From: Alentia gelatinosa
Taxonomy: Eukaryota > Annelida > Polychaeta > Phyllodocida > Polynoidae
Length of the DNA stretch: 64,000 nucleotides
Reading direction: 5' to 3'
Assembly (NCBI GenBank): GCA_950022655.1
Contig: OX465579.1
Span: forward strand, 42,759,950-42,823,949
The notes beneath the pieces were generated by a model, which did not search any database, was not told where the DNA came from, and saw only the letters and a program-made list of their open reading frames with translations. Shown piece by piece: positions 11,413-23,497 of this stretch. Every line of letters starts with the position of its first letter. Positions within the stretch are counted from its first letter, which is position 1. The position numbers were made by a program, and so were the translations under genes.

Positions 11413-11592
11413 GTCATAGGCAGCCTCTTGAGCAGGAGGCTTCTCGGGGGATTTGTCCGTGGCCTTTTCCGTATCTTTAGTTTTATCCTCGTCCTTGGCT
11501 GACTTACGGGCCTTAGCCGCCTCTACTTCCTGTTTCTTCATCTCGAACACTACTTGGAAGAGGTCACGCAGGGTCAACACCAGTCCCTCTGC
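11413..11592 (-). CDS. dab: Dab: exon with PTB C-terminal helix and charged linker
   Basis: A 180-nt minus-strand exon, acceptor TTGTCGCTGTAG and donor GTAAGT, phase 0 at both ends. It reads AEGLVLTLRDLFQVVFEMKK and then a Lys/Glu/Ala-rich stretch ending AQEAAYD (about residues 168-227). LRDLFQVVFEMK matches the C-terminal helix of Dab PTB domains (DLRDLFQ and YELK in Dab1). The basic and acidic linker that follows resembles the KKKEEE segment just after the PTB in Dab2. The YQxI/YQVP phosphotyrosine sites of Dab1 are not visible here, so this protein looks more Dab2-like. Confidence 0.92.
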
Positions 11593-11897
11593 CTACAGCG
11601 ACAAGAAACACTTTGGTTTAAAAAGTCGGATTTATTTTTTTGTTTTAGCCCCGCCCACCACATTGTTGTTGTTGTCATTATGGGCATGCATGTTTTGATT
11701 ATCTCATGTCATCATCGGTGACTTGTATCATTTGTTTTTGTTCTTAACGAGTGGAAATTTGTGGATACAAATAGGACTGTATCCGTGGGGAACCAACTCT
11801 ACTGATTTCTTTGATTCCTATGTACAAAGCAAAAGAAATATCTTTTATGTAATCGAGCGGTATTGTATAAAATGATAATATTGACCGAAATATTTAC
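11593..11897 (-). other. Dab intron, 305 bp
   Basis: Intron with donor GTAAAT and acceptor CTGTAG between two PTB exons. Contains nothing else recognisable. Confidence 0.85.
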
Positions 11898-12032
11898 CGG
11901 TTTGTCCGTTTTGATTCCGAAGAACTGGTGCTTGCCTTCGCCAAGGCCATAGATGTAACCAAAGGCGCGGGCGTCAGTGATGTCGCGGGAAATGAACGAG
12001 ATCTTATGGACTGCATGGTGGTGCATCACGTT
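11898..12032 (-). CDS. dab: Dab: PTB-domain exon (middle)
   Basis: A 135-nt exon with acceptor TTTTCTCAACAG and donor GTAAAT, phase 0-0. It encodes [20 protein letters not shown], then [22 protein letters not shown] (about residues 123-167). Dab PTB domains carry the equivalent [22 protein letters not shown] and EGxHxFxAIKT strands, so the family assignment is strong. This segment forms the central beta strands next to the NPxY peptide groove. Confidence 0.95.
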
Positions 12033-12369
12033 CTGTTGAGAAAAAATGCAATACAACTGCAATTAGCCATTTTCATTTATGGAATGTATTGTGTTCTATC
12101 CAAAAGAAAATAGCGACTTACTAGTAAACATTATTCAGCTGATATATATCTATGATATAGGCCTACATCAAGAATATAGGGAGAGCTGCTTGGTTTCTCA
12201 AATGCTTAATCAACTGCTTAATAACTGTAGCGATGACATTCTCCATACTGAAACTAGCGCATGCAACTGAAAGCATCATCTCACTTAAATATAAATATAA
12301 ATACACCACACGAAATGCAAATTAGGTCCTCAATTCACAACAGCAAAGAAAAACATGAGCACGTGACTG

Positions 12370-12565
12370 TAAATTACCCGCAATGTCTCGTTATGAGAAT
12401 GTATGACTTTAAGTTACCTGAAAGAACTCTTCATGAGCATGTTGGACTGTAAATTACCTGCAAGTTCTCTGTAACTGTAAGTTACCTGTAAGATCTTGTC
12501 ATGACCATGTGGAAATGTACATTGCCTGTGAGATTTCCGTGTGAGTATGTGACACTGAAAGTTAC
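12370..12565. repeat. Minisatellite of about 40 bp that copies the PTB exon's 5' splice site
   Basis: Just downstream (minus strand) of the exon ending at 12566, the junction GAGATCTCCCAG|GTAACTTTCAGT recurs with variation: CAG|GTAACTTACAGT, CAG|GTAATTTACAGT, CAG|GTAACTTAAAGT and CGG|GTAATTTACAGT. Plus-strand TTAC marks the copies near 12374, 12414, 12454, 12482 and 12562, mostly 40 bp apart, with one decayed unit near 12530. Each unit also holds a CATGxTCATGA-type segment. See findings. Confidence 0.85.
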
Positions 12566-12786
12566 CTGGGAGATCTCATCGATGATCTTGAGTCCCTCGA
12601 GCGAAACGTTGACTGTGATCTTGGGTTTGTGCGCCTTAGCTGTCTTCACCATGCCTTTCAGCTTCTGCATGGCGTCCTGGCACATCTTGTCGCCACGCGC
12701 ATCTGGGACATTCTCCAAGCCTATCAACTTGGCCTTGAAGTTGACGCCGCCATCCTGGAAGCGTGCTGGGTCCATCTTGTCAGCAC
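12566..12786 (-). CDS. dab: Dab: PTB-domain exon (N-terminal part)
   Basis: A 221-nt exon, acceptor GTTGCTATTTGGTAG, donor GTAACTTTC. It starts in phase 1 (completing a Gly codon from the start exon) and ends in phase 0. It reads ADKMDPARFQDGGVNFKAKL, then IGLENVPDARGDKMCQDAMQ, KLKGMV, and VNVSLEGLKIIDEISQ (about residues 49-122). Human Dab1/Dab2 have KAKLIGIDxVxxARGDKxxQDSMMKLKG and GIKIxDE at the same places. These are the first strands and helix of the PTB fold, which binds unphosphorylated NPxY tails of LDL-receptor family proteins and PtdIns(4,5)P2. Confidence 0.96.
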
Positions 12787-14161
12787 CTACCAAATAGCAA
12801 CGACACTATTAAGCAATAAGTTTAACAGAGGGGTATATTAACTGCTTTCTGTGAGGTCTGATAAGTTATCCTTGTCTTATATTTCTTATTAACATTCCTT
12901 TATTGACTAAGGAGAAGACAAGGCTAAAAAAGATAATACAGATACAGTGACAAATTATAGGGCAAAACAACATAGCAGTGCGACCATTGTTGATTGGAGT
13001 TTCATTTATTCACTATAGGTGGAAGCAGAGGAACCTCTGTAAAATTGCAAAAATGCTGCTTCGAAGTACCTCCCTCTCCAATCTTAGAAAAAGAAAATGT
13101 TGCATTGTAATCAAGGACGCGAGACTGGATTGGACAGAGTCCGATCCCTCCTACCATATTTTTCAGGAACCCTTCAACTGAACAGTTCAAAGGGTAGAAG
13201 ACGCATTTTTTTTATCCTTACATTGTTTCACAAACAAAAGCCGGGGAAACAGGAAGTAGCACTCTTAGAACTCAATGGTTGTCTATGTAAACTATCAAAA
13301 AAAACCAAATAAGGGTAGTGTCCCATATAATAGTCTGATCTAAATTGAGATAATTTGTAGAGTGGCATTTGTCATAGGACATGGATTTTTAAGAACTAAA
13401 AATACTGCTAACCTCCTGTTGCAGATCTTGCTTATCACTCTAGTGTACGGGGAGAGAGTAAATATATAGCAATACTTCCCGATCAAATAGCAAGCAATTA
13501 TGAGTCAAAAGGCGGGTCTGGTAATGGCCACTAAACAAGGAACACAGACTGGTTGGAGTTAAACTCTGAGTAATGTCCTCCGGGGGCTCTTAGCTACCAG
13601 CCCAGTCTGCTGGGACATAGGGGTCACCAATCACTACAGATGAGCAGGTAGGTAATGTCTGAAGGATATACGTGATCCGGGGGTCGCCATGAGAATGGGC
13701 TGCCCTCTAATATAATCTCAGCTTCCTATACAGCTATCCCAGTCCAAAACGTTCATACTGATATTGAAACATTATGTCACTGAAGAATTACGTCGGTTTA
13801 AAATATCTTCAACGCCGCCAGCGTTTACCTGATCTTATACACTGCAATATATTGTGAACATATTTCTTTGTTAATAATATATTCAGATCTTACAGGAAAT
13901 TAAACGGCTTATAACAACATTTCTCACAAGAAGCAATGGCAGAAGCTGTATCTGAGATATAGACAACAGCTGGATGGCCTTTAATCTTTTGTGTTCAGAA
14001 TTATCAATGTGACATACGTGTTAAATTTTGTAAACAGCGGAACACACTCTTCTTTCAGGGCGTCTCCTCCGTCATTCATCAATCGAATCTGTATAGGTCC
14101 ACCTCCCAAATTTTCTAACAGATTGTTTGTCCAATAACTACCATCATTTTGTAATGATGTA

Positions 14162-14267
<106 letters not shown>

Positions 14268-15217
14268 TCAGCATATTTTGTCAATACGTGTACATTGTTT
14301 GTTCGGGCAAATAGTTTTTTTTAAACTAAATATAACAAAAACGGCACGTTTATTCTAAGAAAGCATATATATTTGAATACCTGGGGCGTTCCCCTATGAT
14401 AATGATGCGTACGTTTTTCGCGAAAACATACTGACAAAAGTACAGCACAGCATGCCACCGCAAAAGTATGCCACCGCAAAGACACATACACGAAATAGTA
14501 CATTTTATCTACATATACAGCCAGTGAACCATTTCATGACACAGTAAAATGATGTACGACTCTAGAAATGATGATTTTAGTGACTGTGTAAAACCAATAA
14601 ATCATATCATAATGTTGATTATGAAACATATCGATATTTCAATAGCCAATTATTATGCGCCTAGAGATGAACCATACAGTTATCAGGGACATTTGTTCTG
14701 AAATATAGTCTGTAGATACTATAGAGACCTTTGGTAATAGATTGGAATACTGCCCAGGATATACACCCACAGAGTTTGTATTCTAGCCATTTGTTTTCAA
14801 TCTATTGCGAATCTTCACTAAACCTAATGGACGACACTCATTAAAACTGTATGGTTCAGTAGTATAAAAGTTATATATCATCTACACTTATGCAGATATG
14901 AAAATAATGTGTGCCAAACACAAAAAGTTAAGTATTTCTGTCATGATGGATAGTCACATGTTCTACGTGGGAGGTTCACGTGTAGCACAAGATGGAAGTT
15001 TATGATATAGCAAAGAAAATAAAAAGAGCTAAGCTCGTTCATTAGAAAAAAATATCTCTCTCACGTTTAACACTTGAGACCATCACAGAGGGATAACGGA
15101 CATTAATAATGACACCATGCCAGGCAGAGCTCAAGTGACTAGAGAAAGGCAGTCTAAGCACAGAGTGCATTATATTCATATGGGATGTTTTATCCACAGG
15201 GTCATGATTTTTTGTTT

Positions 15218-15275
15218 TTGTTTGGGTAGTTAAACGTCTAATTCGTTTAATTCTTACTTTGGTTAATTTTATTAA
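15218..15275. repeat. Short dispersed repeat shared with 35697-35755
   Basis: TTTGGGTAGTTAAACGTCTAATT and flanking bases recur at 35,697 as TTTGGGTAGTTCAACGTCCAATT in the same orientation. About 55 bp; origin unknown. Confidence 0.5.
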
Positions 15276-18266
15276 CATTTGCATATCCTGCTGGAATGAC
15301 AGGGTATGCTGCCTGGTTGTTGTGGAAAACACTTCGCATAACAGTATATGTCGTCTACAGAAACATCAATAAAATTACCACCGTACTTGACATTCATAAT
15401 GCACTTATCTAATGCAGATGAATTCCCCACCTTTTCTAAAACCGATAACATAAAATTCGACAACTCAATATCTCATAAACGATGCATTATTTCTTCATTA
15501 TTCAATACACTCTATACTTATGAACTAATAATTATTGTTTTATTAACGAACCACACAAAATATGTATGTTTATACAATTTTTCTTCATGCAGTGTCTTAT
15601 GGAAATAAAAAGCGCGAAAATGCCACTGAACGATAACTGGCAATGGCATTATCAAAAATTGATCATCACTGTGGGTGTGCGTTTGAATAGGTTTAAACGG
15701 CTGACTGGGGGTGTATCACCATCTAAGACGCGAGTTAATATCTACATAGAACATTCAAACTGACTGCCTTGATCCTTTTGTCACTTCTCACTCTGAACCT
15801 CTTCTAGATCATTACATCGATCTATGAACAATCTATACTAATCATACTGTTTTAAACATTATTCTTACCGGTAGTTTTTCTTCTTTCTCAATTTGAGACA
15901 ATCACTGTTGAATCCATATTATCGGTAAGTAGATTGGGTGGAAATATAAGATGTTCATATTGGAGTTACTCTTACTTTATACAAGACAATTTAAGTTCAG
16001 AGATGAACTAGATGTAATGATCTACGCTACATTCATGGCAGTCACCACAGGGAAAGAAGGCCACAAAGTTAAACACATTATGTACTTAGACGTACATTTT
16101 CTATTCCGTCACAGTCTGTTATAATTGTCAAAAGCAATATTTAAACAGTTTATTGAGAGTGCACATGACAACTTGAGTGTACGAAGCAACAAACAGAATA
16201 CTTGAAAAGTGCAACGTGTAAAATGAATAATACTATATCAATTTTGACCTATGACCTGTACAGGTCACGAAGCCAGTGCCATTTGCTAACCTGGGCCATC
16301 AATGCTTCCCGTTTGTTCATTACATAATATTTTATTAGCTTTTATTTTCATGTACATATATCATAGATTACAGTACAACATACATGGTCATAGGTTAGTG
16401 ATGTCTGTTGGTGTCAGAAAAAAGAAGTGGACATATCTTTCCACCTGGAATTTGTTGTTTCAAGAGAAATCACAAAAACATGGAAAACATGTCGGTGTTG
16501 GCCACGGGGTGTGACTGAGGGTCAGCGAAGAAGTTATTACCACTGCTTTATTTGCAAAAATTACTCAATATCTTTGTTTCACACAAGGAAGAGGAATTTC
16601 ACATATTCAAAATGAAAAAGTGGATTTCTTTGAAAAAATATAATGGAACGCTTCCACCTCTGTAAAATACTCTGTTCGAGGTCATCTTCTCCACCAAAAG
16701 AATACATCAACGTCGCCCTGGCCTAAGCTTGGGACCTCTAGTAACATAATTTCATTCAACACAGCAGAGAAGGTAGCATTTATCATTGGTTAAAATGTCA
16801 ATAGTACTCAGATGTCTATCTGTTTAAGAAAAAAAAAGAATTAAGTACTACGTATCTTTTGAACGTATCTTTTGGCTTAATCTGATATCTCGCGGATGTT
16901 CAGAGGCGGGACTTAGTATTTGCGTTATCTCGAATTTTGGCCAAGAGAGTATCATTGATCAATTTAAACAAAAATGCTCTTTTCCATAGCCATAGGTTTC
17001 ATTATCTATATGGTATAATCCTCCGTTCAAGGACATCTTCTCCATTGAATTGAAAAAATAAAGTCAACCAGGCTCTAGGGCTTCCAGGGATGCTTGCTAA
17101 TGCTTTATGGCAAAATAATTACGTTATGTGCAAAAGCATGTATAGCTAAAGCATTTCAAGCCAACAGCGTACAGTAGAACTCTCACAGCATATCATCCAA
17201 TTAAGTGGGCGACCCCGTTAACTGGTCAACCTATACTCAGAGCAAACTCCTCTATAATCGTGTTTAATTTTGACCCTGTAGGCAGACCATCCCGCAAAAC
17301 GGAGGGATATATCAAGAACAGAATGTCATTACGGGGCTATGCACATCTGCTCCCTTTCAACGCTACCGTGTGAATGCCATGCTGCTATGTCATCATCGAA
17401 TTTTCGCCTAGTGACGTGATGTCACACTGTCAACAAAGCCATGGTAGCGATGTCGTGTGGTGAGCTACTATGGATATGAGCAAGGCATCAACAACCTGGT
17501 GTAACTTAGGGTTCCTGAATAAAAGTTTGCGGAGAAAATACACGGTTTCAAAAAATGTCTCTTCAGGCGTTTGAATAAAAGGTGTGTTTAAGCACACGGT
17601 CCTAGCAAGTGTCTAGGCCAAATCTGAAATAGAGTTTATTTACAGAATTGTTATGCTCAGCTTCACAGAGTGTTGGCTAAGTTGGTCGCCGAATGGGATA
17701 CCAAGGTAGGTATGATGAGTTTTTACCGTTGATGACAGCATTGTGGGGGTTGCGTCGGGTGGAGAAAACAGTCAACATGATGGTAAAAAAAAAAAAAAAG
17801 ATATATCAAGAACAATGGATGGTCTGCTTATTGGGGTTCTGCCGTACTCTGATTAGCTGCATGAACGTATTGCACAGTACATGGCTGTTCACATACGGCC
17901 TGACCCTGAGCACAACCGAAAACCAAATACAGCAATATCTGGCCCCTAATAAAAAATATAAGGCAACATATTTGGGAGCATTTGGAGAACGTCGCTAATG
18001 CCTTACCGGTGATTGGGGAATATCGCCCTGTTCTATTTACTCTCAATCAGAGTCTTCGTATTAAAAAGAAGCGAAAAAAAACCGGAAAAGACTCTCTAAC
18101 ATATCCCAATCAAGGTTAAATACTAGTGAGTCACTGGGAGCATACACAAATTCTTGTATTTTCTTAATATCCACTTTATCACTCACCAGGGATTCTTTAA
18201 TGCACATATGCAATAGGTGAGATAGGTGGCATAATTGAAGCAGCCCTGGTTTATGTGCTAACATAC

Positions 18267-18411
18267 CTTTCTTCCCCTTGCCCTTTTTAGGTGTGTCCTT
18301 GCTCTTGTCTGACTTGTCTGACTTGTCGCTCTTGTTGCTCTTCGTGTCGGAGATGTCATTCTTCTCGTTCTCTTCGTTCTCAACCTTCTCCTTATCGTCG
18401 CTAGGTGGCAT
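18267..18411 (-). CDS. dab: Dab: start exon, Lys/Ser/Asp-rich N terminus
   Basis: Minus-strand coding part of the first coding exon: ATG at 18411, donor GTATGT after KGKGKK, leaving phase 1 for the PTB exon. It encodes MPPSDDKEKVENEENEKNDI, then SNKSDKSDKSDKSKDTPKKGKGKKG. A short charged N terminus with a basic Lys run just before the PTB is also seen in Dab2 (KKEKKKGPEK). I chose this ATG because the frame reaches a TGA codon about 20 bp upstream with only a GTG between. The exon begins at 18441 after TTGCATTGTTTCAG, so 18412-18441 is 5'UTR. Confidence 0.88.
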
Positions 18412-18441
18412 CTTGGTGCTCACTAGGACTCACACACAAGT
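18412..18441 (-). other. dab: Dab 5'UTR segment with upstream 3' splice site
   Basis: Thirty bases between a convincing 3' splice site (GCATTGTTTCAG, ending at 18442) and the Dab ATG. It implies at least one non-coding exon further upstream, at higher coordinates. Confidence 0.6.
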
Positions 18442-18802
18442 CTGAAACAATGCAACACACCTTTTATGGTCTGAGAAAGAAGCCGCGATATGCCGGAACT
18501 TGCACAACGATGAAGCCAACGAGTAAATGCGGTGAGGGTTTCGAGTAGAAGTGATGAAATGTACGCATGGAATCAAGGAGCTACCGACGCATTTCTAAGT
18601 TGGCTAGTGACATTTTGTTGTGAAGCGATGAATTTTTTTTATGCATTTCGTCCATTTCCAAAAATTTGCGTTTAGGACGCGTGTGTGCATAGGCGTCAGA
18701 CAGAGACACATCGACAAAGGCAGGCACGTCACCACATTTACTTTCACTAACAACTGTAAGAGTCAGCCAAGGAATAAATCAGATACCCAAATGGCGGACT
18801 AA

Positions 18803-19058
18803 GCACAGGACACAAATGGACAGGAAAAGAAGTCATGGCAAAGGGCAGACGAGACAGATAGAAAACAGAAGTTATAACAAAACAAGTCAAAAACGGATAG
18901 AAAACAACAATTACAACAAAACACACGACACAAGCGGACAGGAAACAGAAACTACGAAAAGGGACATTTCACAAACGGACAGAAAACAGAAGTTATGACA
19001 AGAGACACATAAGAAAGAGGGATAGAAAATAGAAATTATGACGAAAGACGCACACAAC
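18803..19058. repeat. Degenerate minisatellite, unit about 41 bp
   Basis: Six decayed units with the core CGGACAGAAAACAGAAGTTA followed by a purine-rich ACAAAACACAC-like spacer. Two central units are exactly 41 bp apart. It lies 0.4 kb upstream of the Dab start exon. Confidence 0.85.
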
Positions 19059-21375
19059 GAATACATACATTCTCCAATAGTCTTTCATACACTGTGCAGC
19101 TTCATCAACTTTAATGAACGTCCTGGTAGATCACTCGTCCTTTCATTATGATCTTACACTTTGTATAGACTCAAATTACTCACAGTCGATCCAGCTGAAT
19201 GCCATTTTAATGTCTACTGCTAACTTTAGATACCGCATAAAAAGGTCAAAGCTTGTCAACAAGACAAAAGAAGATTCCAAAATTGCCTTCTTAATGACAC
19301 AGGGATGTGAGCCAATTTCTATTTTAAAAACAATAATAGCGTTAATAATAGTAATCACAGTTATCAGCATGTTGGAGTAGGAACTCTGCTTGTTTAGATT
19401 CAAAACTACGTGGGTATATCTGTGTGGGGGAAACCCGCCTCTGCACTGGCGAATTCAATCACGTGCACCTATTGTAAGTAGTACAAAAACATACACCTGT
19501 AGCGGGCACATAACCAGACTTCGCCTTCTTAAAGTTCTTTTACTTTGATGACAAACGTTATACTTGACTATTTATACGTCTGTCCGAATCAGCTATAAAT
19601 AGGAGCTTATTTCTGTTATAAAAAGCTATATCTCAGTCGAATAAGATCAACGGACGTACCTACATGCACATATTACAACGTCTGGTTTAGAAGTCTGCAG
19701 ATATCTTAGACGCACATATGTATCACCAAATCTATAAAAATCCACTTTTCACACGTTCAATAATAGGAAGGTGTGAATTTCCTCTTTTTACACAGCTACT
19801 GCTGGAACCGAAACTCATCATTTAATTAATTGTTCTAAAGATTAAGTTTTCTAGTTGAGTCAAGGGGCCGTGACGTCGTCCATTTGGAGAACGATGGACT
19901 TTTTTTTCTTTAAATAGTTATACATCGCTGTTGTTTCCCGATATGGTCAGTGACATCCAACAAACCCCTCCTCCACAAAATCCCGCAATTATGTTCTCTC
20001 CACCGTCCAAGCAGTACTGGACAGCGTGTGTTACTGCACAGACCAGACTTTGAGATGACCATCCCTGTGGAACGCAGACTAACGAGTAGACTCCGACGTC
20101 AGTGCACCAAAGGTCGTGATCCACAAAAAGTCCACAAGCCGCCGCCACCGCCGTTGCCTTTTGGCCAGAACCGCCCCCCTCGCACGTCGCCGTCACATTA
20201 CCACTGAACCTGACCCACAACCAGACACGGCCGGCGCGGCCATATCCGGGCTCCAGGCTAGAACAATCACACGACTATTGATCCCACTGTTATGTGCATC
20301 CTCCGCGGCAGTGAAGACGACGATACGAGGATCCATCCGCGGATATGCGGGCAGAGGGTGGCCAGTTGTCCTGCCACACGGTCACCGGGCCTTGTCCATG
20401 CTCCGGGAGAGGGGACCCTCCCACTGCGTCCAGCCTACCTCCTGGTGGTGGGTGTCAACACATGTTCGGAATCCGCGTGATTTTTATTACATGTGGCGCC
20501 ACCTGGTATTACAAAATGGTACCGCAAATCCTAATATTTTGCTGAATCACGTATGACAAGATGTTGGTATCGAAGTCCGACGTACATCCAAAAGAAAGAT
20601 GTAGGCATTATGTTTGCACTGTTATGTTGTCTTTTCCTAATGATAAAGGTCAATTGGTATGTGGGTGATAGAGCAGCAACTGCTAGAGAACTAAGAGAGC
20701 ATGCTTATATTGTTCGATACGTATTGACACTTGGGAATTAAACAAATAGCAAGTAAAAATGCTTTAAGTAGCACTGAGGGGTGGGGCTGCTCTGAGAAGG
20801 TCAGGCAAGCGGGGTCCCTGATCAATGATCAAAAGCACTTTCCTATTCTATCATCAACGGAATCTAAAAGCACACCTTCTAAGCACGGACTTCTATACAT
20901 TCTCAGCCTGTTAAAGTATCATTGTCATGCCATGCCTTCCCTGAAAGCAGCAGACTGGGACAAAAGCTACCAACTCAATATAACGGTCAATGAATTCTAC
21001 TCTGGATTTAAACACTATCCATAATGCAGTCTATAAGAGCGAGCTGTGCAAGGAATCAATACGCTGGCGTACATACTGGTGTCATGTGACCAGTGGCGTC
21101 CTCGGCGGCCTCGCTAACGTGTAGCTGTCCGGCAGCGTCCTCACGTATTATTACGGCACTGTCTCCGACTCACGACAACGTGTACTGACGATGAACTACG
21201 TGACCCACTATAGAAATAATGCTAGAAATGGCAACGCGACTCGGCAGTGAATTATACTGCCACCGAGCGCCACACGCCGAGATTCATCTGGGACATAGCG
21301 GCATGGCCTAAACATTTGCAGAACAGGCCTGATACACTCACTGAATATCTGCTACTCGAGACTCAGTCTCAGATA
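19059..21375. other. No gene seen; CpG-containing GC-rich patch at about 20,010-20,460
   Basis: Open frames occur on both strands across the GC-rich patch (for example 19918-20220 minus, 20116-20556 plus), but none has recognisable residues or paired splice sites. The patch is CpG-rich against an AT-rich background and could be a promoter for the Dab 5'UTR exon. That is inference only. Confidence 0.35.
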
Positions 21376-21538
21376 AGGCCATATTCCATTGGCCGATTAT
21401 TCGGCACCGATTTGTAGTCGGGAACTACCTATCGCTTTTTTGGCATACCGACGGTCGGTGAATGCAAACGAGTCATGTAAATAAATACTCACCGATTAAC
21501 TTGGTGACGATTATGCAATAAGGCCATCACCAACTGAT

Positions 21539-21863
21539 TTAAGGCCATTTTCCATTAGCCGACGAAAATGGCAACGTTCCTCTAAAAGTCGGTATCAAAT
21601 AGTCGGTGAGGGTACAGGGTATGCGTTGTACAGGATAAAACTTGAGCTTTGGTGATAAAATGAAGATCTTTTCATTTTGTTGGTTGTTGATCAAGTCGGT
21701 TGGTGGTGGCCTTGCAGAAACTTTGCCAAGACAATCGGTTACCATTCCATAAGGCATGATATTTCCATTCACCGTTCTTGCGTCGGTATTCAAAATAAAT
21801 TGATCGGTGGGTCCTGACTGCAGATTGGTGCCAAATAATCGGCCAATGGAAAATGGTCTTTAA
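21539..21863. mobile_element. TTAA-bounded miniature inverted-repeat element (piggyBac-like target)
   Basis: A 325-bp unit delimited by TTAA at 21539-21542 and 21860-21863. Left end AAGGCCATTTTCCATTAGCC and right end, inverted, AAGACCATTTTCCATTGGCC match at 17 of 20 bases. TTAA duplications are typical of piggyBac-type elements. No transposase is present. A further left-end copy (AAGGCCATATTCCATTGGCC) lies at 21376, 163 bp upstream, so the element may be nested or have a duplicated end. Confidence 0.75.
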
Positions 21864-23076
21864 TCAACGACTGATCGAATCAAAACGCTTTGATTTCGAC
21901 GGCGATTCGACCGGAGTGAGTATAAACTGTAAACTTTGTGATTGGGATGGAGGCGCTGTGAACCGATATCTTGCCAACTTCCGGCAGGGTGTCTGCCATC
22001 CACGGATGGTGAACTCTGCATATCGGCTACAACAATCGTTACACAAACAGTCAATAATACAACATCCTATTGTGACTGAGTGCACCACAGCTACACGACC
22101 CATTAGCCACGAGCGAATAAAGGCTAGGTAATGGTTGAACTTATCCTCCAAATTGTTTTTCTAAAGGATGAGCCCTACAATGCACTTATTCATGGATACA
22201 TATTTGAATATTTCATAATCTCTAAGAAAAATGGGTGTGTTTTCATTGTACCTATTGATAAGAATAGTATGGGCAGAGCGACAATATTGAATGAAATCAG
22301 GAGAAAATCTGAAGAGTAAATGTAAACGTCGACTTCGAGTCCCTAGATCGTACCCTACAGTGTATGTTGATGTCATGAAATAGTCACTACTCCTGCAGTA
22401 GGTAAAAGCTTAACAGAAAAAACATAACAGAAAAATCCTTTATCAGAAACTGATAACGGCTAGACCACCGTGGTGAACTGATGCATGTTTAGTATTGATA
22501 GCTTATGGACGACTGAGTGGTGTTGGACTAGCTCATTACAAAGACCCTTGACGCAGAGCACTCGAGGGTCACCAGTCATGCAATTAATACTGGTGTATTG
22601 AAGAATTTGTCCAAATATTTGATTCTACAACATCAGTGACTGATAGCGACATTGAACAACCAATCTTCCAGACCTGACATTATTTTAGATGTGGGTATTG
22701 TGATGTTTTACACTGGGCACCTGCTTGTGTGTGGAAAACAGGATGCGCTACACATGCGGAGATCATCACAACACGCTATTCACACAGGCGGCAATGGACC
22801 ACGTACGTGATGATCTGTGAGCTATTATTTCATAAAGGTCGCCTTCATAGAAATGCCAGCAAGCGTATCACTCTTCATGAGTGAAATAAACGTACGCTTA
22901 ATGCAGCCATATCTCATTAAACAGAGAAAAAGGTATGATAAATAGCTTTCCATTCTGTGTGCTGAGTGATATATGATGTAAAAAAAGCAAAGCATATTAG
23001 CATACTAGTGATACTGTATGCCATAATGCACCTATGTTTTGTTTGTCGAAGAATTTCTTTTTTTCGTTGATGTTTT
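21864..23076. other. No gene seen
   Basis: AT-rich sequence with only short overlapping open frames on both strands (21,853-22,376). These have no recognisable domain and no splice support. Confidence 0.45.
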
Positions 23077-23195
23077 TCACAATGGTTGCTATTAATATAC
23101 ATGGCAACAGGTTGGTATCAGATGGAATTCTGATCAATTTCACGGTCGGCGATAGGGGAGGTGTCACTGACTCGATTGATTAATTAATATTTAAT
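23077..23195. repeat. Dispersed repeat, copy 2 (pairs with 1194-1318)
   Basis: Contains ATGGCAACAGGTTGGTATCA and a GGAATTCTGATCAA stretch matching the copy at 1194-1318 in the same orientation. Confidence 0.6.
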
Positions 23196-23247
23196 AAAAC
23201 GGTGCCATGTATGTGTATTGAGGCAATACTAATGGGCGTTGTGGTTA

Positions 23248-23497
23248 CTGGAGAAGTCGCCCGGAAAGGAAGTCGCTCCGTTGTTACACGAGAACTCGCC
23301 CCGTTTTGGAGAACTTGCCCCATGAAGTCGCCCGGCATTTTAAAGGAGGACTCGATAAACCAGTGAAATTGGAAATAAGTCCAGTTAGGTTTAGGGTTAG
23401 GGATAGGTATTAAGCTTAGGGTTAGAGATTGTGGGGCGACTTCCGTTTCGGGGCGATTTAATTCCGGGGTGACCTCGTTTCGTGGCAAGTTCTCCAG
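23248..23497. mobile_element. TA-flanked inverted-repeat miniature element
   Basis: A 250-bp unit flanked by TA at 23246-23247 and 23498-23499. The left end CTGGAGAAGTCGCCCGG and the inverted right end CTGGAGAACTTGCCACG match at 12 of 17 bases. Related GTCGCCC, CTCGCCCC and CTTGCCCC motifs recur inside. The middle holds TTAGGG-like repeats (about 23390-23425). No coding capacity, consistent with a Tc1/mariner-type MITE. Confidence 0.6.

Noticed and set aside
18412..18423. Upstream start of Dab at a GTG (18423)
   Set aside because: The codon is GTG, not ATG; the first in-frame ATG is at 18411.
19918..20556. Overlapping frames of 85-146 codons on both strands
   Set aside because: GC-rich patch with no preferred strand, no domain and no convincing splice junctions.
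23385..23430. TTAGGG-like interstitial telomere repeat
   Set aside because: Only two to three imperfect units, inside a miniature element; no evidence of a telomeric origin.
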